NCBI GenBank assembly: GCA_025084515.1
Contig: JAJAGP010002010.1
Span: 1 to 64,000, forward strand
Direction: 5' to 3'
DNA: 64,000 nucleotides
From: Ancistrus triradiatus
Lineage: Eukaryota > Chordata > Actinopteri > Siluriformes > Loricariidae
This document shows positions 44,457-55,879 of this stretch, in pieces. How positions within the stretch are numbered: position 1 is the stretch's first letter; the number at the start of each line of letters is the position of its first letter. The position numbers and the translations under genes were made by a program. The notes beneath the pieces were generated by a model. It worked only from the letters and a program-made list of their open reading frames with translations. It was not told where the DNA came from and made no database searches.

Positions 44457-45013
44457 AAATGCTTTAGAATTGTAGTTTTTAAAAGATGCGAAAACATTTG
44501 CATGAAGCACAAAACTTTTGTGCCAAAGGACAATGCAGAAAGACTCATAGCTTGGTTGAATGACAAATGGCAAAAATGTTTCCTTCAGATAAGTATGTAC
44601 TATACAATTTTTAATTGACTAACCTTAGTCCATTCTGCTCTACAGTGCCACATGTGTCTTATAGGCCTACATTACATACATTTAACATCTGTCGCCTGAG
44701 CAGCATTCGCTTAATGCAGGATAAAATGTAAAAAATATTTCGTCTGTTGGTAGTTGTGTTGCGTCGTATTTAAAAGATGCGAAAACCTTTGCATGAACCA
44801 CAAAACTTTTGTCCCAAAGGACAATGTGGAAAGACTCATAACTTGGTTGAATGGCAAATGTCAAATACGTCCTTGCAAAAATGTTTCCTTCAGATAAGTA
44901 TGAACTTTAAAATTGTTATTGACTAACCTTAGCTCTGCCCTACGCTCTGCTCTACAGCGCCACACATGGATTATAGGCCTACATTACATACATTTAACTC
45001 CTGGCGCATTATA
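44457..45013 (+). repeat. Direct duplication of an exon-like unit (two copies)
   Basis: Copy 1 (about 44470-44697) and copy 2 (about 44765-45013) share more than 200 bp with indels, from 'taaaagatgcgaaaac' to 'ataggcctacattacataca'. In both, the plus-strand frame is open over the core: copy 1 FKRCENICMKHKTFVPKDNA, then ERLIAWLNDKWQKCF; copy 2 has the same first part with RLITWLNGKC. Two Cys and a His are kept. A weak donor 'agataagtatg' follows in both. I do not recognise the protein. Copy 2 ends at the TA into which a Tc1 inserted. Confidence 0.6.
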
Positions 45014-45015
45014 TA

Positions 45016-46573
45016 CACTGCTCAAAAAAAATAAAGGGAACACTCAAATAACACATTCTAGATCTGAATGAATGAAATATTCTCATTGAATACTTTGTTC
45101 TGTACAAAGTTGAATGTGCTGACAACAAAATCACACAAAAATCATCAATGGAAATCGAATTTATTAACCAATGGAGGTCTGAATTTGAAGTCACACACAA
45201 AATTAAAGTGGAAAAACACACTACAGGCTGAGCCAACTTTGATGTAATATCCTTAAAACAAGTCAAAATGAGGCTCAGTATTGTGTGTGGCCTCCACATG
45301 CCTGTATGACCTCCCTACAATGCCCGAGACTGCTCCTGATGAGGTGACGGATGGCCTCCTGAGGGATCTCCTCCCAGACCTGGACTAAAGCATCTGCCAA
45401 CTCCTGGACAGTCTGTGGTGCAACGTGACGTTGGTGGATGGAGTGAGACATGATGTCCCAGATGTGCTCAATCGGATTCAGGTCTGTGGAACGGGCGGGC
45501 CAGTCCATAGCTTCAATGCCTTCAGCTGCAGGAACTGCTGACACACTCCAGCCACATGAAGTCTAGCATTGTCCTGCATTAGGAGGAACCCAGGGCCAAC
45601 CGCACCAAACATATGGTCTCACAGGGGTCTGAGGATCTCATCTCGGTACCTAATGGCAGTCAGGCTACCTCTGGCGAGCACATGGAGGGTTGTGTTGCGG
45701 GCCCTCCAAAGAATTGCCACCCCACCACCTTTACTGACCCACTGCCAAACCGGTCATGCTGAAGGATGTTTGCAGGCAGCAGATCACTCTCCACACCCGT
45801 CTCCAGACTCTGTCACATCTGTCACATGTGCTCAGTGTGAACCTGCTTTTTGTCTGTGAAGAGCACAGGGCACCAGCGGCAAATGCCAAGCATCCTGCAT
45901 GGTGTTGGGCTGTGAGCACAACCCCCATCTGTGGACGTCGGGCCCTCATACCATCGTCATGGAGTCGGATTCTAAACTTTTTGTGCAGACACCTGCACAT
46001 TTTTTGGCCTGCTGGAGTCATTTTGCAGGACTCTGGCAGTGCTCCTCCTGTTCCTCCTTGCACAAAGGTGGAGGTAGCGGTCCTGTTGCTGGGTTGTTGC
46101 CCTCTGACGGTCTCCTCCACGTCTCCTGGTGTACTGGCCTGTCTCCTGGTAGCGCCTCCAGCCTCTGGGCACTACGCTGACAGACACAGCAAACCTTCTT
46201 GCCACAGCTCGCATTGATGTGCCATCATGGATGAGCTGCACTACCTGAGCCACTTGTGTGGGTTGTAGAGTCTGTCTCATGCTACCACGTGTGTGAAAGC
46301 ACCACCAACATTCAAAAGTGACCAAAACATCAGCCAGAAAGCATAGGTACTGAGAGGTGGTCTGTGGTCCCCACCTGCAGAACCACTCCTTTATTGAGTG
46401 TGTCTTGCTAATTGCCAATAATTTCCAGTTGTTGTCTATTCCATTTGCACAACATCATGTGAAATTGAGTGTCAATCAGTGTTTCTTCCTAAGTGGACAG
46501 TTTGATTTCACAGAAGTTTGATTTACTCGGAGTTATATTGAGTTTAAGTGTTCCCTTTATTTTTTGAGCAGGG
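45016..46573 (-). mobile_element. Tc1-like family D, copy 2 (full span)
   Basis: The ends 'cactgctcaaaaaaaataaa' and '...tttattttttgagcaggg' are inverted repeats with TA at 45014-45015 and 46574-46575. Length is 1558 bp, complete for the family. Transposase sense is minus. Confidence 0.92.
45275..46280 (-). pseudogene. Tc1-like transposase pseudogene (family D, copy 2)
   Basis: From the ATG at 46280: MRQTLQPTQVAQVVQLIHDG, then SMRAVARRFAVSVSVV (first helix-turn-helix) and YLHLCARRNRRSTARVLQND (second DNA-binding half). After a frame break near 45972 come LFTDKKQ (the first catalytic Asp is kept but the following Glu is replaced) and the block near 45720. The last 90 codons are open and well kept: MDWPARSTDLNPIEHIWDIM holds the second Asp and the Glu, and the end is CGGHTQY with stop at 45275. 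Frameshifts at about 45970, 45850 and 45545 prevent full translation. Confidence 0.85.
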
Positions 46574-46675
46574 TATATATATATAAAATACCCTGTATAT
46601 ATATATAATATACCCTATAATGTTTTCTTTAACATTATTTTATATTCACTTGCTGGCAGCAAAAATAAAAAAAAT

Positions 46676-46997
46676 GTCACGCACGCTGTGAGCGCGTGAG
46701 AGGAACAGAGGTGCGCTAGTAGATTGTTGAAACGTCAATCACTGTGCGCGCTGGCAAGTTTACAAAGCTGTGTTTGTGTGAACTGTTCATTTCAGTCCGA
46801 ACAGACGCCGGCTGAACACCAACAGGCGCTGTGGTTTAAAACGCGGAAGAAACGCCAGCGGTGGAGAAACGACAAACAGCGTATCTCAAAAGGCCAGTAT
46901 AAAGGCTGTAAAGTTTGAAACTAAAGGACATACCGAGATATACAACATAAAGGAGAAGACTTTAATTGAGTCGGTGAAAATGCAGAGTAACGTGCAG
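46676..46997 (+). other. CpG-rich block with a possible first exon and splice donor
   Basis: CpG density rises strongly here compared with the neighbouring AT-rich DNA. At 46980 an ATG in a fair context ('gtgaaaatgc') opens MQSNVQ and runs exactly into CAG|GTAAGA, a near-ideal donor at 46997/46998. An upstream frame (46724-46918, 64 codons, ending CKV) could be an upstream ORF. I cannot name the gene and find no following exon. It could also be the leader of an unknown mobile element. Confidence 0.35.
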
Positions 46998-47775
46998 GTA
47001 AGACGAACAGTTCCTTATAGCACAGGGATAATCGCACACATGCTTGGGACGCTCATGGGTTAAAACAATCGTAATGTAACGACAACGCGCCGAAACCATA
47101 CTTTTCACTGTAAAATACTTTTTCATTAATCATAAAAAGAATAAAGTTAAGAGCCACAGCCTGAGCACCACAGTTTGAAACCTGTTGTTTTCAGCATGTG
47201 GCTCCAGATCCCCCATGTGGCTTTTAATTTTAAAATGTGGTTAGGGATTATTTGTTATAACAATATGAAGTGTATCCCCATAGTACTCCTTAATAAATTA
47301 CAGTTTTATGCAAATGTTTTGGCATCCGTGTGAAATGACATGTTTTTGTCAAATGACTTGTGACAGTAACAGTTTTCTGAATTTTTAATTAAACATTTAA
47401 TTAAACTTGATTTGATTAGAAAATGTCAAAACCATTTGACTCATAAAAAGTCATAACTTTTTTTGTGCGTGTGTGTGGTCTTAGAAATTTCTTGTTAATG
47501 GTATATTGTATAACTGCAAAGGATTTGATAACTTGTTTTTCATTTAGATAATTCACAAATCATAATTTGTGCCCAATCTTTGCATTGGCTGTTGCAGGCT
47601 GTAGCTGAACTTATAATTGTTACTCTGTGAGGAAAGTAGCCACATTTAGGCCTGCAGCAGGTAAATAAAACTATTTCATATTTACAAACTACTGGTGTTT
47701 GATCTAAAACAAATCTTTAAACCTTCTCTTGTCATGCAGCAATGAAGTTTGTTTGTTAGTTGTATGTGTTCATGT
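46998..47775. other. No gene recognised
   Basis: If the donor at 46997 is real, this would be the start of intron 1. 47150-47235 contains inverted 'gccaca...tgtggc' words that hint at a diverged repeat. Confidence 0.4.
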
Positions 47776-47779
47776 CATA

Positions 47780-48300
47780 ATCAATGGAAGGAGCAAGGTT
47801 ACATCGATACTAGTCATACATAGGGGAGTGCGGTATTGACAAAAAGTTATATTTCTTTTCTGGAAAGTTGTCGATAAAGATAATTAGATGCCATTTTGCA
47901 TCCTTGTGTTTGACTGAAATATTTTCGGCCAGGAAGTGTCTTTGGTCTAAAGTATTAAAAAGTTGTTTGAACCCATCTCTGTCAACTGCTTGAATTGGCA
48001 CCGTGTCTTGACATGTAATTGGTGACAGCATATGCTATGTGTTGCCATTTATTATTTTCTTGTTATGAGGCACTTTTTAGCAGAATGATTCCAGTAAGGT
48101 TTGCTGAGTGTGTTTTTGTGCTGGTACCTTGGCTGGTTTAAGTTCACTTGTTGGACAGCTGACTCCTGAGGACTTCTTCATGATAGTTAGTTTGCAGTTG
48201 GTGAAATAAGTTGTCTGTTCAGTTATCTTTAACAGCAGCCGATTTCCGACATAGTTTGCAGATTGCCATCTTTTGAGCAATCTGTCTTTTCAGAGCTAAA
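47780..48300 (-). pseudogene. ZBED/hAT-type transposase relic
   Basis: Minus-strand pieces read KSSGVSCPTSELKPAKVPAQ and KHTQQTLLESF, then, after a stop and frameshift, TVPIQAVDRDGFKQLFNTLD. In hAT transposases of the ZBED kind a BED zinc finger is followed by a linker, then by an alpha-helical segment of the form P-x-x-x-V-x-x-x-G-F-K-x-L-x-x-x-L-D-x-R; the last piece fits it well. The BED finger itself would lie upstream (about 48230-48300) and is hardly recognisable. The RNase H-like catalytic core is not found. No terminal repeats were identified. Confidence 0.6.
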
Positions 48301-49150
48301 CTACATCCATGCAAGAGAGGATGAGCCATGCCAAGAATTTAAATGTGAAGGTTGTGTCTGTATTTTGTCTCCTGGAGTAGTTGGTTAAAATCAGTGTGTT
48401 TTAACAAACTGCTCCTGGTCCAAATTTTGGCTTTGATTATGTCCAGGAATTGTTTTCTATACATCACTAGTTTAAACCAAATTGTCCAAGGTCACAGCGA
48501 TCTTTGTTCCCATATTCCACACAGTTGACTTTTTAAAATGTTTTTTTCTATGTACCATAAGAAACAGTGCTCTGAGTTGACCAAGTTGTGTATTAGGTAT
48601 TCCATTGTAGGTTGTTGTAATGCAATGTGTCCTTTCAAATGAAGGCCTAAGAAGCATAATCCTTGTCCACAAAAATATAGCTTTTCTACTTTTTTCACTC
48701 GAAATATAAGTATAAAATATGTCTGGGCAGAATTAAAATGACCTGATGTAATTTTTGCTTTAACATGTGCTACAATTATTTTTTCCCCCATTCGGCAGTG
48801 TCAGTGTTTTCCGCTCTGCTGCAAGAAAATTACAAGCATAATAATTACTGTTTTTCACCCAACTCAGAAGTGCTCTAACTATCGAGATGTACATCTTCGT
48901 AATGTTACTTCGGCTGTAGCTGTAAGTCTTCTAGCAAACAAATCCAGTCAGTCAGAGACAGCCCTGTAGCTACAAATGGAGGCTAGTGAATACCCTATTA
49001 AATTGAACTGGATTTCGAGAGGACTTTAGTCTCTCATCACCCAGTGAGTGATGCAGGAGTTTTATCACTGAGGAGACGTGTACATAACAAGACCAGTTTG
49101 CTTGTATTGATTATGTCAAGTGTTTGCAGTTTTGATGTTAACAGGATTTC
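48301..49150. other. No gene recognised
   Basis: Minus-strand open frames of 66 and 99 codons (48472-48791) show no domain; they might be more of the hAT relic upstream of its BED region, but I see no proof. Confidence 0.35.
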
Positions 49151-49156
49151 AGCTGG

Positions 49157-49210
49157 TGGGTGTGTGGGTGTGTGGGTGTGTGGGTGTGTGGGTGTGTGGG
49201 TGTGTGGGGC
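49157..49210. repeat. 8-bp minisatellite (TGTGTGGG)n
   Basis: About six units of 'tgtgtggg' in a row. The G triplets at regular spacing could support G-quadruplex folding on the plus strand. Confidence 0.95.
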
Positions 49211-49584
49211 CTCTTGCATATATCCTGCAATGGAATGTATGCTTATAATAAGGCTTTTCCATAATGATGGATCATTCAGTGTTTTTGTAGCAGATACCGA
49301 TTGACGATTGCTTCTTTCAGTGCAATTCAGTCATAAAACATTGGCTGCATACCAAACCACCGTCTTCCATTCTGAACAGTATGAGAAGTAAGTGAGAATG
49401 AGTAGTGTCTGAATATGCAGTATACACTAAATAGTAAACGAGAAATCACCACTGCATCAGGAAATAAAGCAAATAAAGCATACTGTCCTATACCATGCTT
49501 AAACTGGAGCAACGGAGACGTTCGAAGGAGGTGGCTGTTTACAAGTGCAAATAAGATATTTCCAAAAAATACAAATTAGAAATG

Positions 49585-50405
49585 CAGTGGTACCTTTTAG
49601 TTCTCGTTGTTAATTCATTCCAGAAGGCTTGTCGAGAACCGAACATGATGAGTACCGAGCAAATTTTTCCAAGACGGAATAATGTAATTTAATTGATCCG
49701 TTCTAGACTCTCAGAAAATCCACACTGTATAAGGCCTTGTATGCATTAATGGAGTTGTATTGTACAGGTGCTCCTTGATTTACGATGGGGATATGTTCCA
49801 ACATATCCATCATGTCTATAATAAAAATAAGGTAAATGTTTCATGAACTGATGAGTTTGAGTGTTTGGTAGAGCAGAACCTATGATAAGCAAGTTAATGT
49901 TTAAAACACTAAACTACGGATAGCCCAAATCATTAACACAAAGCATGTTTTATAATAAAGTGTTGAAAAATCTCTTGTAATTAGTGAATAATGGATTGAA
50001 AGTGAAAAGAAAAAGCACAACACCAACTCTATTGTTAAACTCCGGCAGTTAGCATAGCTGCTAATGTTAACTGCAGCCTGTGTTCTAGAGCATTAAGTTT
50101 TCTGTTTCCCTTTTGGTTGGCATGCAATACAACCCTTTTAGGACCCATGGAGACTTATTTGCACTAACAATGAAATACTGTAGAAGTAGAAATTAAGAAA
50201 ATACGATAAACACGGTGACAGAGCAACAGGTATTGTGAATATGAACCACGGAGTCACTGTTTACTGAATCATGACTTGAGAGTTATGCATCGAGTTTCAG
50301 CTGAAACGATTCGTGTGGCTTGACTCAAGTTTAAGCAAGTGCACCGATTACCAAGCAAATAACAAAAACCGAGACAATTTGACACCAAGAACCAAGGTTC
50401 CATTG
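49585..50405. mobile_element. Non-autonomous DNA element (MITE-like), with another inside
   Basis: The ends 'cagtggtaccttttagttct' and '...aagaaccaaggttccattg' are imperfect inverted repeats, and the inner flanks ('cgagaaccgaa' against 'aaccgagac') continue the symmetry. It codes for nothing. At 49768 'caggtgctccttgatttacg' is the start of another repeat I recall with similar short termini, so a second element seems nested. Superfamily not determined. Confidence 0.6.
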
Positions 50406-51525
50406 TTATGATTATGTACAACCCTAGTTTTTACAGTTTTGTGATGTCGTGCATCACATGACATTGGCAAGATGATGGGTGTAGTGTGTCTGAGGTTCTG
50501 TGTAATGCATACTAAAAGAGCCTACTGCTTTAATGGTTGAGCAGTGTGTATTGGGATTAAATGTAGTATGTACTGTTTAAGTATGCCATTTCGGACCCAG
50601 TCATGGTCTAATCTGGTTTATTACTATTTGAAGCGAGCTATCTGCACTCATATTCTTAAAATATTGGGTTTCTTCAGCTGTGCGTGATGCCAACTGTTTT
50701 AGTCCCTTTATCAAATTTTAAAGAGTTTGTATTTCCATCTAGCATTTCAGCTAGGAACTGCAGCGACCATTGTTTCATGCCATTAGTTGACGGTCAGGAT
50801 CAACTAAATTAGACAAATATTGGCCGATTGCATATTTGTGTTGAAAATTGGCCGATAGCGATACATAGACGATCGATCCTTTCATTTCCTCGTGAGATTT
50901 TGTGCATTTCATGGTAACGGCTGCTGTGTACCCTTTACTGAGGAAGATGGGTAAGTAGTCAAATGGGTACATGGGATTAGAGCTTCAGATTCACAAGTTA
51001 AGTTTACACCGAAAGGAAAGTGTATCTCAATGTTTACCACACTCTGTAGGCAGCCTGCTGTTGCTGTGATTTCCGTTGTTGGTGGTGACTCTGTGGGCAC
51101 CGAGCCCGCAGCTGGTCAGGAGCCATCTCTGCTTTGTATCTCTGACATTGAGGAGATGCTCTGCCAATTTAGATTCTGTTTAGGGTCAGATAACACACTT
51201 AATTCTTTCTGCTTGGCAGTCTCATTGTGCCAGTGTTCCTGATAAGTGTTTTGACTTGGCTGAATAAATTGATTACTGTTTGTTTGGGTGTAGAACAAAC
51301 CTGGTCTGGACACGTTTTGTATTGCAGGGTTAGTGAGCTTCAGAATTGGGTCTAACTGAGAACATTTTTCAAGGGCTCAGCCCTTAGTTCTGCAAATGCC
51401 CAAAAAGTGAGTTTATTATATTTAATTATATACACGATATGGGACTCTGCATGATTCTGCCCTTATAGTCTTTGGAGTCATTTTATGAATTTGGAATTCA
51501 GCTTGCAGGTCATCTGCTGGATTCT
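50406..51525. other. No gene recognised
   Basis: The best open frame, 51030-51242 plus, has mixed composition and no domain, no good start context and no splice signals. I leave it unannotated as a gene. Confidence 0.4.
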
Positions 51526-51856
51526 TGTCCAGTTCGTTGTTAATTTTGTTGACAAATGATTTTCGTCAACGGCGAATTTTTTCTAACGAAAACGAGATAA
51601 TGACTAAGCTCAAATTAATGAAAAATGACAAACTAGGAAGAAATGAATTGACACACTTGTCTACGAATAAAATTGAGATGAAAATGTTTGGCAGAGACCA
51701 CATCCAATCAGATCTGATTTACTTTAGTGGAAGGTATGGACAAGTTAGGAAAAAGGTCCAGTCTTAACTTTAGTAAATGTGGAAAGGTGAGACAAGTTGG
51801 GTAGAGATCCAGTCAGTAATGCAGACGCACACATTTGATCTAACCCCTTCAAGACC

Positions 51857-52069
51857 ATGCTATCTCACCAATATCAACACCTGGGAGAAGTAGGAAAGTC
51901 GATATGTGGGCACATTTCTCATTTGATGTCAAGAAAAACAAGACTCTTTGTAAACCGTGTAAAAAATACAACAAAGTTGAAACAACAGATGCAGACGTGT
52001 CATCCTGAAACTGCGGTCAAGCTATCCGCATCCAAATGGCGAATAAAGCAGAGATTAAAATGTTTTTAG
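51857..52069 (+). pseudogene. BED zinc-finger part of a hAT transposase
   Basis: In one frame the plus strand reads SRKVDMWAHFSFDVKKNKTL then CKPCKKYN. In the neighbouring frame it reads NTTKLKQQMQTCHPETAVKL. Together these give the BED layout: conserved Trp and Phe, C-x-x-C, then N-T-T-x-L and a Cys/His pair. The BED finger binds DNA in hAT transposases. A one-base shift separates the halves, and no catalytic domain follows; the microsatellite begins 240 bp on. Confidence 0.7.
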
Positions 52070-52308
52070 TTTGCGACATGGATATATTTTAACTTGGATA
52101 TATTTTAACTAAAAAATGTTCATACTATAAGGGGTATTCGGGTAACATAGCATCTGTTTTATACTGTAATTATGAATAAATGCATATAGAGCATGTACAT
52201 CTGATCTTGTGTTTAATAGAGCTCATAGTATATCATTTATTCCAACTTGATTCTAATCTACAATATCTCATGAGTTTAAAGCAGACCTTTGATGGAAATT
52301 GAGTTTTG

Positions 52309-52610
<302 letters not shown>

Positions 52611-53299
52611 CATACATGCATATAGACCTGAGCTTATCCTAATTAGATTTTGTAATATATAATTCATTCCAACTTGATTCTATTCTAGAATATTTGCTGA
52701 ATGTCCACACCAAGTTTGAAGCAGATCTATTTCGTTTAAAAAGTGAAATGTTAAAGCATTTCCGTATTGCTACCTTTACATTTCGTATTTTAGTCAACTG
52801 AATCTGCTGTAGATTTAGTCGACTATAATCTTATAATTAGTTGACGAAAAACTAGACTAGAACTAAAAACAATGCAGATGACTAAATTATTACTAAAGCT
52901 AAATTACATTTAGTCAAAAGACTATGATTAAAATTAAATCAAAATTTGCTGCCAAAATTAACACAGGTCCAGTGTAATGTACAGTGGTGTTTCAAAGTTT
53001 GGGAACCATTAGAATCTTCTGTATTTGTGAGCAAATATGATCTAAAACATTATCAGATTTTCATACAAGTCCTAAGTAGATGAAGAGAACTGTCTAAAAA
53101 AAAAAAAGGCTACAATGTTATACTTGGTCACTTATTTATTGAAGAAAATGGTCTAATATTGCATTTCTGTAACTGGCAAAAGTATGTGAACCTTCAGTTA
53201 ATTTGGAAGAAGAAATTCGAGTCCAGTGTTTTAGGTCAGTTGAATGACAACCTGGTGTGAGTGGGCACTGTGTTGTATATAAACAGTGAGAATCTATCA

Positions 53300-53910
53300 G
53301 AGTCAAATCTTCACAAAACCTGTATTGGAAGTGTGTCATGACAACAACGAAGGAGATTAGTGATGATCTCAAAGAGCTGTTGATGCTCATCAGGCTGGAA
53401 AATGTTACAAAACCATCTGTAAGGAGTTTTGACTCATTACAAATCTGTAGTCAGACAGATTCTGTACAAATTCTGTTTCACAGTAGCGGGTGACCAAACA
53501 ATGAACACTGAACATCAGTGGTGTGCATGGCTGGATGGCTGGAAGGAGAAAGCGACTGTTCTTCAAAAACAGAACAATGCTGCTCATCTGCAGTTTGTGA
53601 AAGATCACAGTAACAAGCCAGCTTGCTGGTTTAAATGAAAAGTGTTATGTCTGGAGATATTAAAACACTGCATTCCAACATAATCTCTGACACATAGTGG
53701 TGGTAGAGTCATGGTTTAGGCCTGTTGTAGTGAGCAATTCATGTGAGGAAACCAACCAACATCCCAGAGTTGAAGCCCTTCTGTATGGAGGAATGGACTA
53801 AAATTCTTCCAAGCCGATATGCTGGACTGATCAACAGTTACTCTAAAGTTGTGGTTATTACTGCACAAGTGGGTCACACCGGACATTAAAATCAATTATT
53901 GGATCATTTT
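53300..53910 (+). pseudogene. Tc1-like transposase pseudogene (family A)
   Basis: Start region MTTTKEISDDLKELLMLIRL at 53339 (damaged), then a helix-turn-helix relic, FEDSLQICSQTDSV-like text, the KEKATVLQKQNNAAHLQFVK block (53545-53600) and a remnant of the segment before the C-terminus (PSRYAGLINSYSKVVVIT, about 53815). The catalytic Asp and Glu blocks are deleted. Only a shell of the gene remains. Confidence 0.65.
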
Positions 53911-53959
53911 CCTAAATAAATAAATGACCAAGTATAGTATTTTTGTCTTGTTTGTTTAA

Positions 53960-54320
53960 TTGTCATTGTCGATTTGGAAGACCCATTGTGGCCAAGTTTT
54001 AACTTCTTGACCGATGTCTTTTCTTCCTAATAATCTTTTTTTTTGTGAAGGGCACCAGTCCCTCCTGCAGCAAAGCATTCCCTCATGAGGTTCCCATCTT
54101 TGTCTTCAGAGGGTCTTTTTTGGCTTGCAAGCCTCCCCCTTTTTCCTTGGTAATTATGGCCAAACATTTCCTTTTTTGCTGCTGTTCATCCCTAGGAGAC
54201 AGAATGCGTCTCCTTCCTGAATGGCACTATGGCTGACTTGACATCATTTGATGAGATGAACATAGTACATTCAGGCATTGTGGAGGTCCACAGTTGTTTT
54301 CATGTTGCTTTGGGTGATTG
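53960..54320 (-). mobile_element. Tc1-like family H fragment nested in family A
   Basis: 'ccagtccctcctgcagcaaa' with 'ggcttgcaagcctcccccttttt', then 'ctaggagacagaatgcgtct', are text I recall from another fish Tc1 lineage. They stand in the right order but with large deletions. On the minus strand they would code for scattered parts of the transposase. No terminal repeats remain. Confidence 0.65.
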
Positions 54321-54670
54321 TTACCCAATTATAAATGAAATGAAATGTTTGTAAACATTTGTTGGAAAAACTGCTTGTGTGGTGTGCAAGATAGATCTTT
54401 TAAACAGCTTGCCAAAGGTATGAGTTGTTGACATGGCATCAATGGAGAGGATAAATGAGTTTAAATGATATGTAAACTTATGACTTATCCGTGAATGCCA
54501 AATGTACAGGTTATGTAATATTGAATTAGTTTCCTCAGTAAATAAATGACCAAGTGTTACATTTTTTTTATTTTCTTTTAGGACTTGTGTGAAATTTTGT
54601 GTGTTTTAGGTCATATTAAATGTATGTAGAAATACAGAAAATTCTAAAGGGTTCACAAACTTTCAAACTG

Positions 54671-55870
54671 TCTCCCGATAATGACAAAGACAAGTGTGTT
54701 TGTGTGTGTGAGAGAGAGAGATGGGAGAGAAAAGAAAGATGGTAGAAAAAGTGAGAGCGATATGAGGCAGTCACTTACGTTGGAAATGGAAAATTTGGCA
54801 CCTTGAGAATAAGGAACTGTTATTGAACAAAATTTTAAACACTTGAAAAGAACAGGTGAAATAAGACTGTCATCAAAGAAGTAAAGTTGCCATCCTTTTC
54901 AGGGGAGGATGAGGCTGCAGTCAGCTGTGTGTTGACTGATGCATTTGATATGGATTTGGCCATGTGACATGAGCTAACTCTGGGAACAGTAAAAAATATA
55001 CATTTCTTAGGAATTTGACATTGACTAGGTGATAACATTATGAATATACGGTATTCATCCATGTCTTTTGCAAATCTCTTTTTAACCCTCAGCTGGCATT
55101 CAGATCTTGCACTTTCTGATCTAGGACTTGGTTACACATTTGTGCACATTTTTCCTAGACATCTAAAAACTGAAGAAATTATTTTATGAATATATCTCCT
55201 TTTAATGTATATATTTTACTGGCTTATTTTTTATTTATTTATTTTAACATCTTTAATATGACATTCTTCAAGAGGCTGCTAACTCCTGACACCCCAAAGA
55301 GTTTGAACCTTAACAGAATTTTGATTAATTAAAGTAAGCTAAAATGCGCTCTTGGTACACTGTACCCCTTGTTGTTAAATCAGCCATCTGGTGATTTTCG
55401 ATTTCGACAGTGTTGTTTACAACATTTACATTATGTATGATTATTATTTTTTTTATATATATATATAATTAATTGCTAACATATTGGTTATTATGAGGGA
55501 ACATGTTCTAAAGGCTGAAAACATATTATTCTTAAAGTATTTGTATGTCCTGGCCATTCTCAATGTGGATAAATTCAGTAGCATATTGTGCCTCATTATG
55601 ATGTTACTATTTCAAAAATGATATTGAATTAGATCACAATGTCTTTTAGCTGTTTTCTTTAGCATTCTATAGTATAATGGATCCTCTGATTTCTTTTATC
55701 ACTTAAGATGGCAGCAAACCATAACAAGGTGGGATGACTTCCCCTAGACTCGTGCATGTGATGCCCAACCTGATTGGAATTTACAGGTGGGATGAGAATT
55801 TGTTAGGCTAGCGTATTAGACCGCTGTAGTACCCAAACACCAGCTTCTTTTAGTGCATCACTTTAAGTGC
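54671..55870. other. AT-rich stretch, no gene recognised
   Basis: Nothing supportable apart from short GT/GA runs at 54693-54722 and an AT run near 55446. Confidence 0.5.
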
Positions 55871-55879
55871 TCACTACAG

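Larger units (their letters stand above)
52982..54670 (+). mobile_element. Tc1-like family A copy carrying an inserted Tc1 piece
   Basis: The left end 'cagtggtgtttcaaagtttg' follows TA; the right end '...gttcacaaactttcaaactg' is worn. Transposase sense is plus. The inner part 53950-54530 belongs to a different Tc1 lineage. On both sides of it stands a version of 'taaataaatgaccaagt', part of the terminal arm, which thus appears twice. Confidence 0.8.

Noticed and set aside
51030..51242. A possible small host exon (70 codons)
   Set aside because: No domain, splice sites or start context that would separate it from a chance frame.
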